The position numbers and the translations under genes are program-made. A DNA stretch of 64,000 nt from Papilionanthe hookeriana x Papilionanthe teres. Lineage: Eukaryota > Streptophyta > Magnoliopsida > Asparagales > Orchidaceae. The notes under the pieces were generated by a model that made no database searches, was not told the DNA's origin, and was given only the letters and a program-made list of their open reading frames with translations. Positions 34,216 to 45,558 of the stretch are shown piece by piece; within the stretch, counting starts at the first letter, position 1, and every line of letters begins with the position of its first letter. Location: positions 113,437,943 to 113,501,942 of the forward strand of contig CM040429.1 of assembly GCA_022702705.1 (NCBI GenBank). The letters are read 5' to 3'.

Positions 34216-36402
34216 TGAATTAAAATCATTTAACAACAAACCTAAATGAAATCATTAAGTATTAAATCTAAAATAATTTGAACACTATTCCAAACTTAAA
34301 ATTACAAATTAAAACCTCATAATTAAATTAAAACACTTTAAACCATTAACTCAAACCTTACATTAAGAATGATTAAAAAATCCTCGATAAACCAACTTGC
34401 CCTTAAAGGCTTTAATTATTATAACTCCTAAATAGAGTATTAAGTGAGATGTCACTTCATTCATCAGGTAATCAAGTACCTAAGTTCACTGAGCAAGAGA
34501 CAAAGTCTAACTAAAACTCCTAGATGATTAATTCATTTGTGCAATTAAATTCACTTTGACTTAAAATAATCCCGGAAATATTGAAAAGATGTTTAAGGCT
34601 CGTCCTAAACACTTCCTCAATACGATGGGATGTTTTAGAAGAACAACTGAATTTAATTGTTCTTTAATGAAGAAAATCATCCTTAAACCAAACCAACAAC
34701 CTAGACGTCATAGGAAATGACTAGTTATAGGATTAGGAATTTGGTAGACAACCAAGACCCTTTCCCTTAGCTTTACCTAGGTATTTCTTGCAAAATATTC
34801 AAATGCCTTAACATGTGTTTTAAGTGCAGCTTGGGATGACGGGAAGACCCTCCAGGTACGCTTTTATTTTATGGCAATTTGCTTTATTGCAATTTACTTA
34901 CATGCACTGTACTTTACTATTCTTGCATGTTACATAAAACTGTTGCATGAAAACCAAAACCTTTAGGATAGTCCCTAAACTGAAACCAAAACTAAATTAA
35001 AAGTCATTGCAAGATAAAATTCACCGCCACAACATTCCAAAATATAAAACAACTCAAAATTTAATCACAAAACGTAACAACAAAACTACAATCACAACTA
35101 AATTAAAACGTCTCATTGAATGATCAGGAATCCTCGGATGATGTAACCCACGTGTTGCTAACGGGAATTCCCACGGTCTAAATAAAAGTGTGGAACTCAT
35201 TCAGTTGAGTTTAGCAAATTCATCTGGACTAAGTGAATTCGATGAAAATAACGGTGTCGGGATGACGGAACCGTGGGATCTCAATCGGTTCTATTTAAAT
35301 AACTTTAAGATTTGTTTTAATTAAAATATTAAAAAAACACTTGGCTTTTAAGATTTTCTCTAAACAAAACACTTCTCTCATCTCCTGATTTATGACTTCT
35401 AAAACTAAACCTCTGCAACAACAAGGAACTCGGAGCATGGTGGGCAGGACGACCATCATCTTCAGCAAAACTCAGATCTACACCAGCTAAACCATTCTTA
35501 GAATTAAAACAACAAAGCCATAGGATTTCGAGGTAGTTTGCTTAGTGCAACATAAATCCTCAACTTTTCGTTAGGCATTTGCATGATCATGTCATGTAAA
35601 TTAAGCCCTAACCAGTCTTAGGACTCCGAGGTAGTCGTTTGATACGACATAAACCCTGATATCTTCCAGGTTATTTGTATGATCATGTCATACAAATATA
35701 AGTCGTAATTAATCAAAGTTGGCAGGATTGCAACATTAAATAAATTCCCAAATCTAAGCCAAACAATAGGATAGTTTGGGAAGTTGCCAAGATTCTTCTT
35801 GGATCCTCAGCTTCTCCTACTTCTCTTCCTTTGGACTCCTGAAAATAACTGTTCCAAATTTGATCCATTCCCTATTGAAATTTCCAAATTCAATCCTTTG
35901 AAAACCTTAAACTTTGAAATTCTTGAGAGCAAAACCACTGATCATTATCGAGAGTTTTCTTAAATGATTCTCGTCATTTAAGATGTAATTAACTATAGGA
36001 GCTTGCCCTTATAGGGAACCAGGTAATATAAACCCTGCTTAATTCATTTATATTAAGCAGGGGAACTTGTCAGCTTATAAAATTGGTTCGCAGACCAAAC
36101 GGATGTTACAAAGCTTCTAGTTTATTTAATTAAGCCCCATCGTCAAGCAGTGTGTTTGTCCTTCGAGATAGATACACGGTTTGTGATGTGGTGCTCGTTT
36201 ATATAAACTATTTGGGATGTCAGATCGGTTTGATGTCATATCTTAAAATTTTCAAACTTAAAATTATTTTCAAAATCAAATGTTACTTTCTAAATTATAT
36301 ATTATTTAAATTAAATTTAAAATTTAAATTTCGCCGACAATTTCTGTAGACGATCCTTTTTCAAAAATACAACACATGATCTAAAAATATGCCGACAACT
36401 TC

Positions 36403-36421
36403 TGGCGACTCCGCTGGTGAC
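36403..36421 (+). other. Primer binding site, tRNA-Arg type (Tat C)
   Basis: TGGCGACTCCGCTGGTGAC lies 5 bases (acttc) after the LTR end. It matches the complement of plant tRNA-Arg 3' sequence (TGGCGACTCCACTGGGGA) with two changes. Confidence 0.88.
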
Positions 36422-36935
36422 TAGTTCCTCTCTCCATTTTTGATTAGATGGTTTTTCTTTCATAATCGATAGTGAGTCCATATCCCTAGTGGACCAAGAC
36501 TACCATTCTTCCGTTGGAATACCCCATTCATTTCTGTCTTGAGCGAGTATAGACAACTCCTCTCGGATTTAGGAGCCACTATTTAGACACCCCTAAACAG
36601 AGAGGTTCCAAGATCCTTTTGCCTCTTTTCTGAGGTGGGGTGGACCCCCAATAGGTGTTAGTTTAGGAGCGGTCCTTCGAGTCGAGATGTCTTGCATAAG
36701 ACTTTCTCTTCCTTTCCGATTCTGAACCGGATCCTTTACCCTTTCTATACCTTTAAACATTTCGTTCCTAATAAACAAATCCTCTAATAATAAACGAATT
36801 TTTTAAAAAATAAATCCTTTTAAAATCATAAATACATCAATGAAAATGTGTTCGGACTCTTTCTTTTTCGTCCTAAGTTTTGCGACAAAAGGAAGCATAA
36901 TTCGGGACTAATACTCAGAATCTACCCTGCAGAAA
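36422..36935 (+). other. 5' leader of Tat C
   Basis: Non-coding leader between primer site and pre-gag ATG, where packaging signals are expected. It holds a good splice-donor-like ATA/GTGAGT at 36472. Just before the ATG is CTACCCTGCAGAAA, an acceptor-like end similar to the one before the 3' gene. Confidence 0.5.
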
Positions 36936-38249
36936 ATGACTGCGCCAAAGTTAATCTTTTCCTTCACCAATGGAATGGACTTCACCGTTTACAAGGATGA
37001 GCTGCCCGACAATGGGATCATCCGTTTTGGACAAGGATTTGGCAACACAGATGTCAAGTTCGCTGACGTCACTCTCTTCACACTAATGGACAAAGTGTCA
37101 AAAACTAAAGAGCCCGTGATTGAGTTCAACCTGAAGTCGACTCAAGAATTCCCTCCCCTGCAAAGGGTTCCAGCTGAAAGGAGTACTACTGTTTGTAGGA
37201 GGACTGTTGTCTCTACCCCCACCGGTCTAGTCATCCCCGCACCTACCTCGACTTCGCAAACCGAAGGGGAAGGAGATCCAAGTCCGCGATGAGCCCGTCA
37301 CCGTGGAGGGTACAGATTTCGCTACAATACCATCTGTTTTTTAGATTGGGTCCAGTTCAAGAGTTGCCCCCCTAACTCGGACTCAAAGAAGAAATAGAAG
37401 CAGGAAGATCGCCAAGAAAGCTAGAGCTACTGAAGTTGCTTTCCTAGATGAAATTCCTGAAGAAAGATAAGAACTGCCTGAGTATATACCTCTATTGGAA
37501 GGGAGCAGGTTTCACCCCCTCTCTGCAGCATCAGATGAAGAGGATGTTCGTAGGATCGCCACTGCATTACCCCGACCTGCCTACTACAACAATTACAAAA
37601 GAAAAAGGGATAAGGCTACGCCATTCGCCCGACCGCAAGCCGTGGTAGAAAGATTAAGCAAAGAAAGAAAGATGCCCCGTGTCAGAAATCTTAAGAAGGA
37701 TAGGATGAGTGCCAGCTAAATCCCGCCTCGGACCACGAATAGAGCCTGTTGCTGCCACAGAGAAACCCAAGAAGAAGATAAAAGCCAGCCCACCCCTTGT
37801 TGTATCAGGTCTACAAATTAGGGAGGAGACCACCTTCCAGCATATAGCCAACAGACCATCCGGTCCTAGGCTTTCGGCTGCAAGAAGGATGGTATGGCGA
37901 CCTACTACTGGCGAGCTAAGACAAACAATTTCCTGAGAAGAAAAGTCTCGTCAGGAGACTTGAATCAAAAGAAAGTGCTACTGTAATAAAGGGGACTCCC
38001 GGGAAGGAAGTTCAACAACCGTCGCAAGACGACTATGAGACCCTGCGGAAAAGGCCATTAGAGGATACCATGGACAAGTTAAGGACCAACATCCGACGGT
38101 TAGCAAAAGAAAGAGAAGAAGAACTAGGAGATGAAGTTGACTCGTCAGAGTTCATGGATGAGGAGTATGTCGAGATCAACATGGTTTAGACACGAGCATC
38201 GTCAGCTTCGCAAGGTGCTCCGGCAGCTGCGGAAAAAGATGAACCGGAA
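36936..38249 (+). pseudogene. Tat C pre-gag region (N-terminal extension of gag)
   Basis: The first frame (36936-37292, 118 aa) starts MTAPKLIFSFTNGMDFTVYK and is open to 37292. The coding signal continues in frame 2 (VRDEPVTVEGTDFATIPS, then LTRTQRRNRSRKIAKKAR, then ERKMPRVRNLKKDRM), again in frame 2 at 37709-37936, and enters the gag frame before 38250. About four frameshifts and three stops break it. Tat B has a matching PKLVFSFNGGFVLPHDK. Basic and charged, with no known domain that I recognise. In Ogre elements an unknown ORF1 lies in this place. It was probably once continuous with gag. Confidence 0.6.
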
Positions 38250-40415
38250 GTGTTGAGAGCACAACTTCGGGAAAGAGATGATGCAATTTTCCATATGGCA
38301 AAGAGGATGGAAGAGATGGCTGCTGCCTTAGCCACTCTCCAGAGTCGGGCCCAGCCTCAGAAAGAGACGCCCCCAGAAATTATCCATATTGCAGATGGAG
38401 GAAAAGAGATCACATCCGTCAACAGAGATGAACCACCAAAAAAGGATTCTACACAAAGCATGATTCCAGAAAAGGACATTAAGAGCATGGTAGAACAGCA
38501 GGTGTGAGAAGCTTTAGCACAATCCAGAAATGGAGCATCTATTCAGACGGGTAGACCTTACCCCGAGGAGTTTGATGCAGTCCAATACCCGAAAGGCTTC
38601 GTACCACCTCTGTTTAAGACTTTTGATGGAACAGGAACCCTCGACGACGATGTCGCACATTTTCGTGCTAGTTGCTGCAATGCCGATGGGAGCGACGCTT
38701 TACTCTTCCGCCAGTTCGTCAGCAGTTTGTCAGGGATTGCCTTCAACTGGTACGCTGAATTGCCGAACAGTTTAGTAAAGACCTTTTCAGAACTAGAGAA
38801 TCTCTTCGTTAAACGATTTGTCAGGGCTCAGCACCACATCACTATCGGTGATCTAGTGATGGAGCAACAAAAGTCGAACGAGACTTTAGTGGATTACATA
38901 CTTCGATGGAGAAACTTAAGCATGAAATGTGAACCACAGTTTCAAGAACAACATGCAGTCGGCATCCTACTTAAAAGTATCCATGGCCCGATAGCACTCC
39001 TCCTTAAAGGATTTACAATAAAGACTTTCGAGAAGTTGCTTAGCAAGGCCAGGAGCTTGCAAGAAGAGGCAAAACAGTTAAGTTTCGCGGACAAGAACGA
39101 TAAGCAGAAGCCTATGAAAACATTCGAGAAGAAATCTGAAATCGTTGTGGCAGTAGATAAAGGCAAGCAGCCAATGCAGATACCGCCAGAGTGATCTCAG
39201 CCTAGTTATCAACCACCGCAACGAACATACCAACAACCTCAATAAGGCTATCAGCAACCTCAGCAGGGTTATCAGTAACCTCGTCCGAGCTATCAGTCGC
39301 CTCGGCATTATGAACAACCTCCTCGTTCGTCATGTACTTTAAGAGAACTTCTAAATAGAGAATATCCATTCAAAACTGAAGCAATAGCAAAGATGTTCCG
39401 CGACTTGATGAAGACACCGGATTTTCAGCTGCCAGAGCCCAAGAAGCCGGAGGAAGTCAATAAGAAAGATCATCCGAACTATTACCCTTACCATCAGATG
39501 CTCGGACACAAGATAGAGGATTGCATCACTTTCAAGAGTTGGCTTGATGACAATATCCGAAAAGGGAACATAACGATCCCAAAGGAATACATGAAGGAAC
39601 CCCAAAAAGGAGGTTCCTTCAATGTTATTTCAACAGATCCCATTGTTCTGATAAACCCATACACTACTGATGATGGATGGAGTACTGTCTGGACAAGATC
39701 ATCGAAGAAAATTTTGGATCAGATCCAGGCCGCTTCGGTACGTGCTTCAACTCGTAGTTTGCAACCTGTCGAGCCGACACTATCACTTGCGATTGAAGAA
39801 CCACCTCAGAAGGAAGAGAAGATCGTGGAAGAAAAGAAGACCGAGGCTCCAAAGAGTAGACTAGGGGCTGCTTATCCTAGGATGGTTGTTTCCAATTCGG
39901 AGGAGAAATCCCTCGAACTCCTGACTCTGTATGATTATCTGCTCGCTCTGGCGGGATCTTATAATGATAAGGGTTATGGCGTTGGCTACGTTTTGACTGT
40001 TTCTAACGATTATGTAACTAGCGAGAACCGGCTTAATCCGGATCTCGACTCCCATACAAATAACGATTCTCAAATCATACTAAACCTCGATGACCACGAC
40101 AAAGAGGATGCTCAAAAAGGAGGCTACGAGAGCTCAACAAGCAACGAGTCCATTTATGAATTCCGAGGGGCTCTGATCACAATAGAATTAGAACCCTCAG
40201 ACACCGAAGCAACATAAGAAGAGCCAGTGGTTCCAATTCAAGAGAATACACCGGCAGATTCAACACCGAATTTAGAAGAGATAACTGAAGTAAATTTAAG
40301 AAGTGGAAAAGTTTTACCTCCGAGAATGGGTCCAAAAGATAAAGGAAAGCAGGTGGTTGTTCAGGAAGAGCCAACCCCATTAGAAGAATTGCCCATTCGG
40401 GAAGAAACCGAGTAA
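38250..40415 (+). pseudogene. Tat C gag
   Basis: Gag forms the particle. One frame runs through it: a coiled-coil segment (LRAQLRERDDAIFHMAKRME, 38250 on), the capsid core (YPKGFVPPLFKTFDG, VAHFRASCCN, SLSGIAFNWYAELPNSLVK, NLFVKRF), helices up to 39194, a Gln/Pro/Tyr-rich repeat (QQPQ, GYQQPQQGYQ) at 39200-39310, and a C/H region YYPYHQMLGHKIEDC in which the first Cys of the usual motif is Tyr. It ends near EVNLRSGKVL. In-frame stops lie at 38505, 39192, 39243, 39276, 40215 and 40413; several are one base from a sense codon. No frameshift in over 2 kb. Confidence 0.85.
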
Positions 40416-41462
40416 CATGGTAATAAAGTGGACTACAACGTGCTAGCCCATCTTAGGAAGCTGCCAGCCAAACTAAGCATATACGACGCTCTGATCCTAT
40501 CAAAGGAGATGAGAGAAGCTCTGATCAAGGCTCTACTTGATCTGGAGTTTTGTTTAGCCCAAATGGCAGGTAATTCCTTCGGCGAGGTAAGAGAACAGTG
40601 AGGTGTTACCTTCACGGACAATGATCTATTACTGGGAACAGTTGATCACAACCGACCATTATACATTTCAGTCACTATTGGAAAGTTTATGCTCTCCAGA
40701 GTGTTGGTTGATCCAGGAGCATCAATCAACATAATGAATCTTTGGATGCTAGCATATCTGGAAATTGATGCTCGCGAGCTTGAAGCAGACAAAATGCTAT
40801 TCAGAGGCTTCAATCAAAAAGGAGAAAGAGCTCTTGGATCGATAACACTACTAATCAAGACCGGTGATTTAGCAAAGACAACCGCAAAATTCCACATAAT
40901 TGATTCTGAGACATCGTTCAATGCTCTATTGGGTTGGCCATGGATCCATGAAAATCGGATGGTACCGTCGTCTCTGCGCCAGTGCACAAAGTATTACGAA
41001 GGAGGGGAACAGTGTATCAAAGGTGATTTGCAACCATTCTCCGTGCACAAAATTGGAATTCATGAAGATGCGGCCTACTACACGCCACCGAAGAAAACAA
41101 TCTTTTCCAGAAATACCATACCAAATGAAGCAAAAGAAATTCGAGACGATGAAGATCCTAAAGTTCTAGTCCAACAGTTACTCACCACTCCCTTACGGCG
41201 CGATGGTGAAGATTTCTATAGAACTCGCACCCGAGGTCGAGGCCGGGGACGAGGACGTGGAAGAAATGTTGGAACAGTTGGACAGAAGAAACCGGTCATT
41301 GATGTTGATTGGGAGAACACTTCCGAAGAAGAAGAAGAAATTAAGAAAGAAGCAGCGACAATAAGTCAAAAGAAACCCCAGTTCAAGATCTCTCTCAAAG
41401 ATGAAAAGATTGAAGAATATAAATCAATGTATGAGAAATTAACCATCATGTACGTACTATGA
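40416..41462 (+). pseudogene. Tat C aspartic protease
   Basis: It shares the gag frame. The active-site motif LVDPGASINIM has its Asp codon at 40710-40712, and the C-terminal part FNALLGWPWIHENRMVPSSL is typical of Ty3/gypsy proteases of the Tat lineage. A stop at 40599 lies upstream, in the gag-protease linker. After the domain comes an Arg/Gly tract (RTRGRGRGRGRGRN, about 41225-41270) and an acidic Glu run. The frame ends TGA at 41460-41462, overlapping the ATG at 41459 that opens the RT frame (ATGA). Confidence 0.85.
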
Positions 41463-42853
41463 CCCTGACCCCGATCCATTCTAATAAGATCGAGGGTATG
41501 GTGGTCAAGGAAGTGCATGGTGGTGGTACTAAGCCAATCAAGTTTTATCGTGGTGCTTCTTCTTCCAATAATGAAAAAGATGTACAATTTGAAGATGTTA
41601 CTTCTTCCAAATTAATGGAACTACCTTTTGAGTGGTACTCTCCCTGTGTTCAAATTTTAATTCAACGTGGTGTCTTACCTCGACAATGGACAAAAGGTCA
41701 ATCACAACATTTTGAAAGATTATGAAATAATGCCGGTCAGCCTCCCAATTCAAAACATGGTCTCGGATTCGGCACAGTAGGATCTGTTGATGATACGTGA
41801 TTTTGCTTGGTTGTTACTTGCGAACCTAATAAAGGCTGCTTGGAAGCTTCAGAAGACCTCGAAGATCTACCAATCGGCGACGCTCCACCAGAATTTGAAG
41901 ATGAAATCAAATCTACAATAGACGAGTTAATGGAGGTTAACTTAGGTACTAGCGAAGATTCTAGGCCAACCTTTGTTAGCTCCTTACTCAATAAAGAAGA
42001 CTCCGAAGATATAATCAAGCTACTAATGGAATTCAAGGACTGTTTTGCTTGGAGTTACGATGAAATGCCAGGATTAGCTCCAGAAGTCGCAGTTCATAGG
42101 CTAGGAGTGGATCCTACTTCTGTTCTAGTCAGACAAGCTCCCAGAAGAATGTGTCTAAAAATTGAGCAATAAGTAATAGGAGAAGTTAAGAAGCTAATAG
42201 ATGCTAAATTTTTCCGTGAAGAACAATACCCAACTTGGTTAGCCAACATGGTACCAGTCAGAAAGAAGAATGGTCGGATCAGAATCTGCGTGGATTTCAT
42301 AGATTTAAATAAAGCATGTCCAAAGGATGAATTTCCACTGCCAATCCCAGAACTGATGATCGACATTGCTTCAGCACATGAAATATTTTCATTCATGGAT
42401 GGATCATCAGGATACAACCAGATAAAGATGGCACCAGAAGACGAAAAGCTTACGACATTCAGAACATCGATCGGAGTGTATAGCTACACAGGAATGCCAT
42501 TCAGACTAAAGAACGCAGGAGCAACATACCAGAGAGCGATGACGAAGATTTTTGCTGATCTCATTCACAACCAAGTTGAGTGCTAGGTAGATGATGTGGT
42601 CATCAAAAGCAAACTGAAAGAAGATCACCTGTATGATTTGAGAATTATTTTCGAGCGACTAAGACGATACAACCTTAAGATGAATCCCTTAAAATGCGCC
42701 TTCGGCGTCACCTCCGGGAAATTCTTAGGATTTGTTGTCCGACATCGCGGGATTGAAATCGATCCGGAGAAGATTAAAGCTATCTTAAAAATGCCACCTC
42801 CCAAAACTTTGAAACAACTACGATCCTTTCAAGGAAAATTGGCATATCTTTGA
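41459..42853 (+). pseudogene. Tat C reverse transcriptase
   Basis: An N-terminal linker (TKPIKFYRGASSSNNE; CFAWSYDEMPGLAPEVAVHRL) leads into RT blocks VPVRKKNGRIRICVDFIDLNKACPKDEFPLP, FMDGSSGYNQIKMAPEDEK, GMPFRLKNAGATYQRAM and LKCAFGVTSGKFLGF (each a known RT motif; the first is split here only by description). The catalytic YVDD box is destroyed: the Tyr codon is TAG at 42584-42586, leaving VDD. Further stops are at 41723, about 41799, 42170 and 42851. The frame differs from gag-protease (frame 2 against frame 0). Confidence 0.9.
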
Positions 42854-43402
42854 CGCTTTGTATCGAATTTGGGATGCCAAGTTTACTTGGGACTCCAAAT
42901 GTCAACATGCCTTCGATGACATCAAACAATACTTAACGACACCTCCTGTCTTAGCAGCCCCAGTCTCAGGTAGACCGTTGATACTTTATATCGCGGCTTT
43001 AGATGACTCCCTTGGAGCCCTGCTAGCCCAGGTCAATGATGAGGGGAAAGAAAATGCTCTGTACTACTTAAGCCGTCGTCTAATTCTGACGGAAGTAAAG
43101 TATCCTCCGATTGAGAAGCATTGTTTGGCCCCGATCTTCGCCGCTCAAAAGCTCAGGCATTACATGCTTTCTCATAAGGTTAACCTTATTTCGAGAGTTA
43201 ATCCGTTGCAATACTTGATGACTCGACCGAAGATTTTTGGCAAACTTGCCAGGTGGTCGATGATACTATTGCAATTTGACATAACTTTCATTCCTCTTCT
43301 CGCCGAAAAGGGACAAGTCCTAGCTGACTTCCTTGCATCACACCCTTTACCGGCAGATTTGCCTCTCGACGACGACTTGCCTAACGAGCAGATAATGAGC
43401 AT
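42854..43402 (+). pseudogene. Tat C RNase H
   Basis: The frame resumes at 42858 after a deletion. DAKFTWDSKCQHAFDDIKQY, VLAAPVSGRPLILYIAALDD, SLGALLAQ, IEKHCLAPIFA and SRVNPLQYLMTRP are typical. Between RT (...KLAYL) and this point roughly 40 bases that normally encode the RRF...CQPF...L linker are missing, with a stop and frame change. The first catalytic Asp region reads IAALDDSLG (kept) and the Glu region IEKHCLA (kept). Confidence 0.85.
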
Positions 43403-43850
43403 AGAAGACCCTGATGATCGACGTTGGGAACTATACTTCGACGGTACGTCCTCAGCACGGAAGAATAAAGAATTGCAAACAATAGTGCCCCGTAAGGCAG
43501 GAATCAGACTAATCTTTATAACACCGGAACGGGGGATGTTAAGATACTCCTACCACTTAACAGAACCGTGTACAAACAATAAGGCAGAATATGAAGCCCT
43601 CATAACAGGACTGGAATTAACCATTCAGATGGGAATAACAGACAACAACATCTACGAAGATTCTCAGTTGATCATTCAACAGGTCGCCAGACAGTACAGA
43701 ATTTTAAAGCCAAGACTCGAGCAGTACTTTCAGTACGCCATGAAATTGTTGGAACACATTCCATATGTGACAATCTACAAGATTCCCAGAAAATAAAATG
43801 CTCTCGCCGATGCGTTAGCCTGCCTTGCAAAGGAATTTGCCTGCTTGCAG
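43403..43850 (+). pseudogene. Tat C second RNase H (archaeal type, aRH)
   Basis: A second RNase H between RNase H and integrase marks the Tat lineage of plant Ty3/gypsy elements. Visible: WELYFDGTSS (catalytic Asp at 43440-43442), CTNNKAEYEALITGLELTIQ (Glu), YEDSQLIIQQV (Asp), and, after an in-frame TAA at 43794-43796, NALADALACLAKEF (last Asp). All four acidic positions are present. The one stop lies between the third and fourth. Domain identity is clear from the order and spacing of these blocks. Confidence 0.88.
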
Positions 43851-45225
43851 GATGAGTCAGTTGAAGTGTCAGTTCAAGGACGACAGGTCCTATCACAGCT
43901 CGACATGGATACAATACACAAATCAGAAAGAGCGGAAAACAATTTCAGCAGTGACAGAAAATACAGAAGATTGGTCGCAGCCATTAATGGACTACTTGCA
44001 GACAGAAAACCTACCGAACGATAAGTCATTAGCCCATCAAATCAAGAAAAGAACTCTGTCTTACACATTAATAAACAATACATTATACAGAAGGTCTTTT
44101 GATGAGATGTGGCTAAGATGCCTGAGCGGGTCCGAGGCTCGTGAAATTGTCAAAGAAGTACATTATGGACTTTGTGGCGCTCATCAGTCGGGTCCGAAAA
44201 TGAAAATAAAGATTAAAAGACTAGGGTACTACTGGCCCTCAATGATGACCGATTGCATGAAGGTTGCCAAAAGTTGTCACCAGTGCCAAGTAAACGGAGT
44301 GGTTCTACATCAACCCCCAAATGTGCTACATGCGACGATCGCGTCATGGCCATTTGAGTGTTGGGGCACAAATATAGTGGGTTCGATAGAACCGCCTTCT
44401 TCAAGAGGACATCGCTTCATTCTTTCAGCTACAAACTACTTTTCTAAATGTGTAGAAGCTATAACACTCAGAGAAGTGAAGGCACACCACGTGCTACAGT
44501 TCTTCAAGAACCAAGTTGTCTACCGCTTTGGGGTACCACGTAGGATCATTTCAGATAATGGGTCTGCATTCAAAAGTACAAAGATCAACAATTTTGTCAG
44601 AAGACATGGGATCGATTGGCGATACTCAATGATCTACTACCCAAGAGAAAACGGCTTGGCCGAGGCTTTTAATAAAATTGTCATTCAAATTTCAAAGAAA
44701 ACTTTGGACGAAAATAAGAGAAATTGGCACGAGAAGTTGTTAGAAGCCTTGTGGGCCTACAGGACGACTATTAGGACTCCTACTCAGTCTACGCCTTACG
44801 CTTTAGTGTACGGGTCCGAGGCCGTCTTGCCCCTGGAAGTTCAGCTTCTGTCACTCTGAATTGCAATTGCAAAAAAGATCACCACAGAAGAAAATGCCAG
44901 ACTACGACTGGAAGAATTGCAAAGCTTGGAAGGGAAAAGACTTTCCGCACAGCAGAATCTGGAACTGTATCAAGCCAAGATGATCCAGGCCCATGATAAA
45001 CTGGTCCGCCCATGAACTTTCAAAGTCGGTGACTTAGTTCTTGTTCTCAGAAGACCTATTCTTACACATCGCAAGATAGGAGGTAAATTTGAACCAACAT
45101 AGGAAGGGTCGTTCGTGGTCGAGACAGTCTACTCAGGAGGTTCCTACCAACTGGTGAATTGTCATGGAGAACGACCCATGCTTCCAATCAATGGACGGTA
45201 TTTAAAGAAGTATTACGCAACCTGA
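43851..45225 (+). pseudogene. Tat C integrase
   Basis: After a frameshift near 43930-43960 the frame is open to 44859 and then broken by three stops (44857, 45013, 45100) before the end KKYYAT at 45222. The zinc region reads HYGLCGAHQSGPK...CHQC. The core has Asn in place of the first catalytic Asp (WGTNIVG, AAT at 44371-44373; GAT to AAT fits C deamination). The second Asp (IISDNGS) and the Glu (GLAEAFNK) are present 36 positions apart, as in DD35E. The C-terminal GKFEPTxEGSFVVETVYSGG block is a GPY-type tail. No chromodomain. Confidence 0.9.
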
Positions 45226-45534
45226 TGTTTCGAAGGGTGGCCTCTAATGAAAAATCCTACCCCTAGAAACACGGGTGAAGTAATCACTTTGTGACTGGGT
45301 CCGAACCCAAAACAAAATAAAATGGATGATTAAAAAAAAAAAATCTCATCAACCAAAATGTTAAAAAGAAAACATGGGAAATAATAATAATAAAATGTCA
45401 AATCTTTCCTCTTAAATCCATTCATTCCTGATATTTTCTCATCTCTTCCTACTCCCTTTAAATTTAAAAGAAGTCAATAAGAATTTTTAAGTGTTTTTTC
45501 TTATTGTTCTTGTTCTTAGTACAGCCCCTGATCC
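45226..45534 (+). other. Spacer between integrase and the 3' gene of Tat C
   Basis: Non-coding, with poly-A runs (45331) and then a T-rich zone. It ends in a polypyrimidine tract and splice acceptor. Confidence 0.6.
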
Positions 45535-45554
45535 TTTCCTTATTTTTTTCGCAG
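45524..45554 (+). promoter_or_regulatory. Strong 3' splice site before the 3' gene
   Basis: A branch-point-like CTGAT (45529) is followed by CCTTTCCTTATTTTTTTCGCAG, ending AG at 45553-45554, 4 bases before the ATG at 45559. It resembles the way retroviral env messages are made. A donor-like GTGAGT lies in the leader at 36472. Splicing is inferred. Confidence 0.55.
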
Positions 45555-45558
45555 GGAA

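Larger units (their letters stand above)
29566..36397 (+). repeat. 5' LTR of Tat C (6832 bp, with internal deletion)
   Basis: It begins TGTTGATCTCAT and ends ATGCCGACA. It contains a TATA-like TATTTAAA at 31934-31941 and a low-complexity ATTAAA zone at about 33890-34215. Relative to the 3' LTR it lacks the equivalent of about 52134-52756, replaced by a 19-base filler at 32045-32063. Small frames inside (for example 29991-30215 plus, 31514-31858 minus) are LTR sequence, not genes. Confidence 0.92.
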
